Shown piece after piece: positions 59,012-64,000 of a stretch of 64,000 bases of DNA. A model generated the notes under the pieces. That model was not told the DNA's origin. It worked only from the letters and a program-made list of their open reading frames with translations, and searched no databases. The translations under genes were made by a program, and so were the position numbers. This stretch comes from Pseudidiomarina halophila (GTDB lineage: Bacteria > Pseudomonadota > Gammaproteobacteria > Enterobacterales > Alteromonadaceae). Each line of letters begins with the position of its first letter. Position 1 is the first letter of the stretch. The stretch is taken from positions 496,001 to 560,000 of the forward strand of contig NZ_PIPW01000002.1 of assembly GCF_003987215.1 (NCBI RefSeq), written 5' to 3'.

Positions 59012-59983
59012 ATGAAGTTATCTGAAATTAATACGTTAATGGCCGCCGACATGAACGGTGTCAACCAACTGATCGGCGCTGAGCTACAATCAGATGTTGC
59101 CCTTATCAATCAGCTTGGATTGTACATTGTAAATAGCGGTGGAAAGCGTCTGCGCCCCTTGCTGGCGGTGACTGCCGCGCGGGCCGTTGGCTATCAGGGC
59201 GAGGGCCATCTGACCCTCGCAACCATCATCGAATTTATTCACACTGCGACCTTGCTCCACGACGACGTGGTTGATGCATCTGAGCTGCGGCGTGGCCAGG
59301 AAACTGCTAATGCGGTATTTGGCAACGAAGCCAGTGTGCTGGTGGGCGACTTTCTTTATACTCGCGCCTTCCAGTTGATGGTGACGCTTGACTCGATGAA
59401 AGTGATGAAGATTCTGGCAGATGCCACCAATATCATTTCCGAAGGCGAAGTCCTGCAGTTGATGAATTGCAATGACCCAGACACCACCGAAGAGAGTTAT
59501 TTCGGCGTTATTTATGGGAAAACCGGCAAGTTATTCGAGGCCGCAACGCAACTTGGCGCTGTCCTTGCTGAACGTTCTCAGGCAGAAGAAGATGCTTTAG
59601 CTGCTTATGGGCGTCATCTCGGTACGGCGTTCCAATTAGTCGATGATTTACTGGATTACACAGCCGACAGCGAAGTCATGGGTAAGCAAGCCGGTGATGA
59701 CCTGGCGGAAGGTAAGCCGACACTGCCATTGCTGTACGCTATGTGGCACGGCAATGAAGACGAAGCCAGCCTGATCCGAAAGGCGATCGAGCAGGGTGAT
59801 GGTCGTCAGCATTTACAAACGATTTTGCTGGCAATGCGCCGCACTGGTGCGCTGGATTACACCCGCGATCGGGCATTGGCAGAAGCTAAACTGGCGCAGG
59901 AACAACTGGCGGAATTACCGGCGTCGGAGCATCGGGATGCATTACATGCACTCGCCGACATCGCCGTCGATAGGGTGGCGTAA
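59012..59983 (+). CDS. ispB: IspB, octaprenyl diphosphate synthase
   Basis: Builds the C40 prenyl side chain of ubiquinone. 323 residues, matching E. coli IspB. The two Asp-rich motifs are present: LLHDDVVD near residue 87 and LVDDLLDYTAD near 210, with GGKRLRP near 44. It is followed by a CGTTATT-type repeat and rplU. Confidence 0.95.
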   Translation: MKLSEINTLMAADMNGVNQLIGAELQSDVALINQLGLYIVNSGGKRLRPLLAVTAARAVGYQGEGHLTLATIIEFIHTATLLHDDVVDASELRRGQETANAVFGNEASVLVGDFLYTRAFQLMVTLDSMKVMKILADATNIISEGEVLQLMNCNDPDTTEESYFGVIYGKTGKLFEAATQLGAVLAERSQAEEDALAAYGRHLGTAFQLVDDLLDYTADSEVMGKQAGDDLAEGKPTLPLLYAMWHGNEDEASLIRKAIEQGDGRQHLQTILLAMRRTGALDYTRDRALAEAKLAQEQLAELPASEHRDALHALADIAVDRVA

Positions 59984-59987
59984 AAGC

Positions 59988-60105
59988 AAAACCGTTATTA
60001 GATATCAGATATTAGTTATTAGATATTGGATATTAGTTATTGGATGAAAGCGTTGGTGGGTTTTTAATAAACAATAACCAGTATCTAATATCCAATAACG
60101 CATTT
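59988..60105. repeat. CGTTATT-type palindromic element, copy 3
   Basis: About 118 bp. Left arm AAACCGTTATTAGATATC followed by a second, partly duplicated ATATTAGTTATT unit, right arm GTATCTAATATCCAATAACG. It lies between ispB and the rplU promoter. The largest of the four copies because of an internal duplication in the left arm. Confidence 0.85.
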
Positions 60106-60138
60106 GCAGTTTTAACGTATTTGCAGTTAAAAGGACTC

Positions 60139-60167
60139 TTTACTCAGGGGTGAAGTTCGCCTATAAT
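60139..60167 (+). promoter_or_regulatory. Candidate rplU promoter
   Basis: TTTACT at 60139-60144 and a perfect TATAAT at 60162-60167 are 17 bp apart. The leader between this promoter and rplU is about 45 nt. Confidence 0.6.
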
Positions 60168-60192
60168 TCGCGCCCTGATTTAAATCTAACGT

Positions 60193-60204
60193 GCCCATAT
60201 GGGC
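60193..60204 (+). promoter_or_regulatory. Palindrome in the rplU leader
   Basis: GCCCATATGGGC is a perfect 12-bp palindrome 15 bp before the rplU start, just upstream of GGAG. It could affect translation of the ribosomal operon (a protein-binding leader hairpin) or be a protein-binding DNA site. Function not known to me. Confidence 0.4.
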
Positions 60205-60219
60205 GAATCGGAGAAAACT

Positions 60220-60531
60220 ATGTACGCAGTATTCCAAAGTGGCGGTAAGCAGCACCGTGTGACTGAAGGCCAAATCGTCCGCCTGGAAAAGCTGGAAGCA
60301 GCCACCGGTGAAGTGGTTGAGTTCGACGAGGTATTAATGATGTCGAACGGCGATGACGTGAAAATCGGCGCGCCTTTTGTTTCTGGTGGATCCGTAAAAG
60401 CGGAAGTCGTCAACCATGGTCGTGCAGACAAAGTGAACATTATCAAGTTCCGCCGTCGTAAGCACCACATGAAACATCAAGGTCATCGTCAGTGGTTCAC
60501 TGAAGTGAAGATCACTGGTATTAACGGTTAA
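60220..60531 (+). CDS. rplU: RplU, ribosomal protein L21
   Basis: 103 residues, exactly the E. coli length, from ATG 60220 with GGAG upstream; an upstream in-frame ATG at 60199 lies in the leader palindrome. [14 protein letters not shown] and the end [13 protein letters not shown] are typical. First gene of rplU-rpmA; obgE follows as a separate unit behind a terminator. Confidence 0.97.
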   Translation: MYAVFQSGGKQHRVTEGQIVRLEKLEAATGEVVEFDEVLMMSNGDDVKIGAPFVSGGSVKAEVVNHGRADKVNIIKFRRRKHHMKHQGHRQWFTEVKITGING

Positions 60532-60548
60532 TTAAGGAGTAACGACAC

Positions 60549-60806
60549 ATGGCACACAAAAAAGCTGGTGGTTCAACCAAGAACGGTCGTGACTCAGAAA
60601 GTAAACGTCTGGGTGTAAAACGCTTCGGTGGTGAGTCAGTTTTAGCTGGCAGCATCATCGTTCGTCAACGTGGTACTCGTTTCCACGCTGGTGATAACGT
60701 CGGTATTGGTCGTGACCACACTTTGTTCGCTCTGAGCGACGGTAAAGTTTCTTTTGCGGAGAAAGGTCCTAAAAACCGCAAATACGTTAGCATCGTTACT
60801 GACTAA
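60549..60806 (+). CDS. rpmA: RpmA, ribosomal protein L27
   Basis: 85 residues (E. coli 85). N-terminus [20 protein letters not shown] lies near the peptidyl-transferase centre in the ribosome. Follows rplU by 17 bp with AAGGAG before the start. Confidence 0.97.
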   Translation: MAHKKAGGSTKNGRDSESKRLGVKRFGGESVLAGSIIVRQRGTRFHAGDNVGIGRDHTLFALSDGKVSFAEKGPKNRKYVSIVTD

Positions 60807-60833
60807 TTCAGGCGAGTTAACGAAAAACATAGA

Positions 60834-60863
60834 AACCCCGTCCTGTGTGGCGGGGTTTTTTTA
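60834..60863 (+). terminator. Rho-independent terminator after rpmA
   Basis: AAACCCCG (60834-60841) and CGGGGTTT (60852-60859) with a 10-nt loop, followed by more T. It lies 28 bp after rpmA and before obgE, which should reduce read-through into obgE. Confidence 0.88.
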
Positions 60864-60876
60864 TAGTGGCAGGTAA

Positions 60877-62052
<1,176 letters not shown>

Positions 62053-62057
62053 AAAAC

Positions 62058-62142
62058 AAAAGCGTTATTTGATATCGGATATTAGTTATTGAGCAAGGCA
62101 GCGTGTCACCAATAACTGATAACTAATATCGGGTAACGCACT
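62058..62142. repeat. CGTTATT-type palindromic element, copy 4
   Basis: About 85 bp: left AAAGCGTTATTTGATATCGG, right ATAACTAATATCGGGTAACG. It lies in the obgE-folA gap and ends 10 bp before the folA start. Confidence 0.85.
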
Positions 62143-62152
62143 GGGGTTTTTT

Positions 62153-62659
62153 ATGCGGATTGCTTTGATTGCGGCGATGGCTCGTGACCGTGTTATCGGT
62201 AAGAACGGTGACATGCCGTGGCACCTGCCAGCCGAACTTCAACACTTTAAACGTATTACTATGGGCAAGCCGGTAGTGATGGGGCGTACCACCTTTGAGT
62301 CCATCGGTCGCCCGCTGCCTGGTCGCACGAATATCGTGCTGACGCGCAGTTGCCAGCAACCGTATACCGATGAGCAGGGTGTTATCTGGGTGAGCGATAC
62401 CGAGCAGGCAGTTAACGCCGCCGGTGAAGCGGAGGAGCTCATGGTGATTGGCGGTGGCCAGGTTTATCAGGAATTTCTGCCGCATGCCGGACGTTTGTAC
62501 CTGACCCAGATTGATACCGAGGTTGAAGGCGACACCTGGTTTCCAGATTTCCAGGTGTTAGGCGAGTGGGAATTGCGCGAGCAAGTGGAGCATCCAGCTG
62601 ACTCACAGAACCCTCATGCCTTTACAACACAAGTATTTGAGCGCGTAAATAATTTGTAA
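62153..62659 (+). CDS. folA: FolA, dihydrofolate reductase
   Basis: Reduces dihydrofolate with NADPH; target of trimethoprim. 168 residues (E. coli 159). N-terminal MRIALIAAMARDRVIGKNGDMPWHLP has the catalytic Asp in an MPWHLP context; GRTTFESIGRPLPGR near residue 44 and VIGGGQVYQEFL near 97 bind NADPH and substrate. Confidence 0.96.
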   Translation: MRIALIAAMARDRVIGKNGDMPWHLPAELQHFKRITMGKPVVMGRTTFESIGRPLPGRTNIVLTRSCQQPYTDEQGVIWVSDTEQAVNAAGEAEELMVIGGGQVYQEFLPHAGRLYLTQIDTEVEGDTWFPDFQVLGEWELREQVEHPADSQNPHAFTTQVFERVNNL

Positions 62660-62750
62660 ATACGCGTCACGTTGTTAACAATTTATTCCGTTGTAAGGCC
62701 TGGTTTTGCAGGGTAGGATTAATCTCAATAAGATGAATTGGGGTTTGCCG

Positions 62751-63146
62751 ATGTTGAAAACGGTTACATCATGGCTTGCTGCGACGACTGCAGCCTTTGT
62801 CCTGATCCCGCTCATGCAGCCGGTCGCCGCGCAGTCGTACGTCGAGTCAGAGGAAGTCGCACTGATTTTCTGTTCTTATGTGCGCGACAACCATACAGTG
62901 CGCCTGCAGCGCAAACTCCGTGATCTGCGCATTCGCTTACGCGATGTATACGCCCATATCCGCTGTAATGACGCCACCCTGATTCAATTCGCAGTAAAAA
63001 ATAATGCCAATGATATCGGTAGTTTTATCGCCCGCAGTGTGAGCGCTGACGTTATTGAGAAAGCCGGGGATTACCGATGGTTACGCGAACAGAATCTGCT
63101 GCAAACTCCCATCGGTGAAGCTTTGGCTCCGCGTTTCCAGAATTAG
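62751..63146 (+). CDS. Exported DUF3718-type protein
   Basis: 131 residues from ATG 62751, preceded by GGGG; an earlier ATG at 62733 is an alternative. A signal peptide ends near PVAAQS. The mature part has two Cys (FCSYVRD and IRCNDATLIQFA), which could form a disulphide, and resembles DUF3718 family members of marine gammaproteobacteria. Function unknown. Confidence 0.7.
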   Translation: MLKTVTSWLAATTAAFVLIPLMQPVAAQSYVESEEVALIFCSYVRDNHTVRLQRKLRDLRIRLRDVYAHIRCNDATLIQFAVKNNANDIGSFIARSVSADVIEKAGDYRWLREQNLLQTPIGEALAPRFQN

Positions 63147-63241
63147 CTGCGGTATGCCACATTTCTTTACAGTTTTCCCTCTTTCAGAAGTATCCCCGAA
63201 CGTTTAGACTGACTGCATTCGTTACAAATGGATAACAATGC

Positions 63242-64000
63242 ATGAAAACCTTGATCGCACCTTTTATTTTGGCTCTCGGCTGCGCCAGTTTCGTTGCCCA
63301 GGGACAAGATAAGTCGATAGCTGACAGCGCACCCAAAGTTGAACTTGAACAGTGCTATCTAAAAGGTATCGCCGAGCAATTACGTTGCGGCACTCTGCAG
63401 GTTCCGGAAAATTATGACGAACCTGATGGCAAAACCATCGGGATAAACTTTGCCGTGTTACCTGCGGTGCGTGAAAATAAGCAGAACGATCCTCTGTTGA
63501 TTCTCGCTGGAGGACCGGGGCAGGCAGCGACGGAATTGGCGAACATGATCGATCGGACCTTTCAAAGCGTCCGTCAGCAGCGTGATATTCTGTTAATTGA
63601 TCAGCGTGGCACAGGCGATTCACATCCGCTTAGCTGTGCTATGAGCCATGTTGAAGAGCTGGTAAAAACCGATGAGGCAATAGATCTCGCTGAAGTTGCC
63701 GAACAGTGTTTAGCCAAATTCGAAGACACGGACCTAACGCAGTACCACACTGTCAACGCGATTCGTGATTTTGAAACCGTCCGCCAGGCGCTTGGCTACA
63801 ACCAGGTGAATCTCTATGGAGGCTCTTACGGATCACGGGCTGGCCTGGTCTATATGCGTGAGGCACCGGATTCAGTTCGTGCGGCAGTATTGGATGCAGT
63901 GGCACCGGTGCAGGTTGTGGTGGGCCCATTCGGCTTACATGGTGCCGAATCGTTTAGCAAATTGCTCGAGCGTTGCGCCGCATCAGAGGTTTGTAGCAGC
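63242..64000 (+). CDS. Alpha/beta-hydrolase, exported, 5' part only
   Basis: Open to the window end (253 residues seen). A signal peptide ends near FVAQG. The fold has LAGGPGQAA near residue 87 (oxyanion hole motif HGGPG-like), DQRGTGDSHPL near 121 and the nucleophile elbow YGGSYGSRAG near 193. This arrangement is typical of proline iminopeptidase/TAP-like peptidases. The acid and His residues lie outside the window. Confidence 0.85.
   Translation, partial: MKTLIAPFILALGCASFVAQGQDKSIADSAPKVELEQCYLKGIAEQLRCGTLQVPENYDEPDGKTIGINFAVLPAVRENKQNDPLLILAGGPGQAATELANMIDRTFQSVRQQRDILLIDQRGTGDSHPLSCAMSHVEELVKTDEAIDLAEVAEQCLAKFEDTDLTQYHTVNAIRDFETVRQALGYNQVNLYGGSYGSRAGLVYMREAPDSVRAAVLDAVAPVQVVVGPFGLHGAESFSKLLERCAASEVCSS

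Overview
The window is a chromosomal segment of a gammaproteobacterium. Gene content and order match the Escherichia coli dcw (division and cell wall) cluster and the region after it: murE-murF-mraY-murD-ftsW-murG-murC-ddlB-ftsQ-ftsA-ftsZ-lpxC, then secA-mutT, zapD-coaE, type IV pilus genes, nadC, ampD-ampE and pdhR-aceE-aceF-lpdA. Rhombosortase, a DUF3718-type protein, an M23 peptidase next to secA and a very acidic AceF linker point to a marine or halophilic member of the Alteromonadales. Idiomarinaceae is my best guess, but this is inference from gene content and not a database match.

Layout. 1-12680: tightly packed plus-strand peptidoglycan and division genes, mostly overlapping or a few bases apart. 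12790-18312: lpxC, dciA (minus strand), an exported M23 peptidase in the place where enterobacteria have secM, secA and mutT. 18309-25590 (minus): zapD, coaE, pilD, pilC, pilB, pilA, nadC. 25698-34105 (plus): ampD, ampE, the GntR regulator pdhR behind a PdhR-type operator, and the pyruvate dehydrogenase genes. 34200-36200 is a small accessory patch with an unknown exported protein and a HicAB toxin-antitoxin pair. 36341-43627: an orphan encapsulated-ferritin-like protein, an M13 peptidase lipoprotein and a Cus-type metal efflux set. 43624-49184: a second RND pump with its adaptor, a divergent LysR regulator and a small secreted protein. 49541-58341: acnB, an ATP-grasp/tubulin-tyrosine-ligase-like gene, a DUF4870 membrane protein, a DUF885 lipoprotein, a Dyp-type peroxidase, argR and mdh. 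58421-64000: rhombosortase, ispB, rplU-rpmA-obgE, folA, a DUF3718-type protein and the start of an alpha/beta hydrolase.

How the genes work together. The first third makes UDP-MurNAc-pentapeptide, lipid I and lipid II, and assembles the Z ring. AmpD/AmpE belong to muropeptide recycling. PdhR, AceE, AceF, LpdA, AcnB and Mdh are central carbon enzymes. PilA-D form the core of type IV pilus assembly.

The most unusual content is non-coding. At least four families of palindromic repeats are scattered through the window. (1) GTAG-headed REP hairpins, six copies, with paired base changes that preserve the stem; their GTAG supplies the stop codon of lpdA and of the peroxidase gene, and two copies lie in frame inside aceF. 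(2) GGGGCAGCCCC-type palindromes, including two near-identical ~95-bp elements in inverted orientation around a two-gene segment; related palindromes also lie inside aceF. (3) AT-rich ~80-120-bp elements ending in CGTTATT...AATAACG, four copies in front of genes. (4) Two ~128-bp elements built on TTCGTACG-type sequence, in front of pdhR and acnB. Families 1 and 2 sit mostly at convergent 3' ends; families 3 and 4 sit at 5' ends. No transposase, CRISPR array, rRNA or tRNA was seen.
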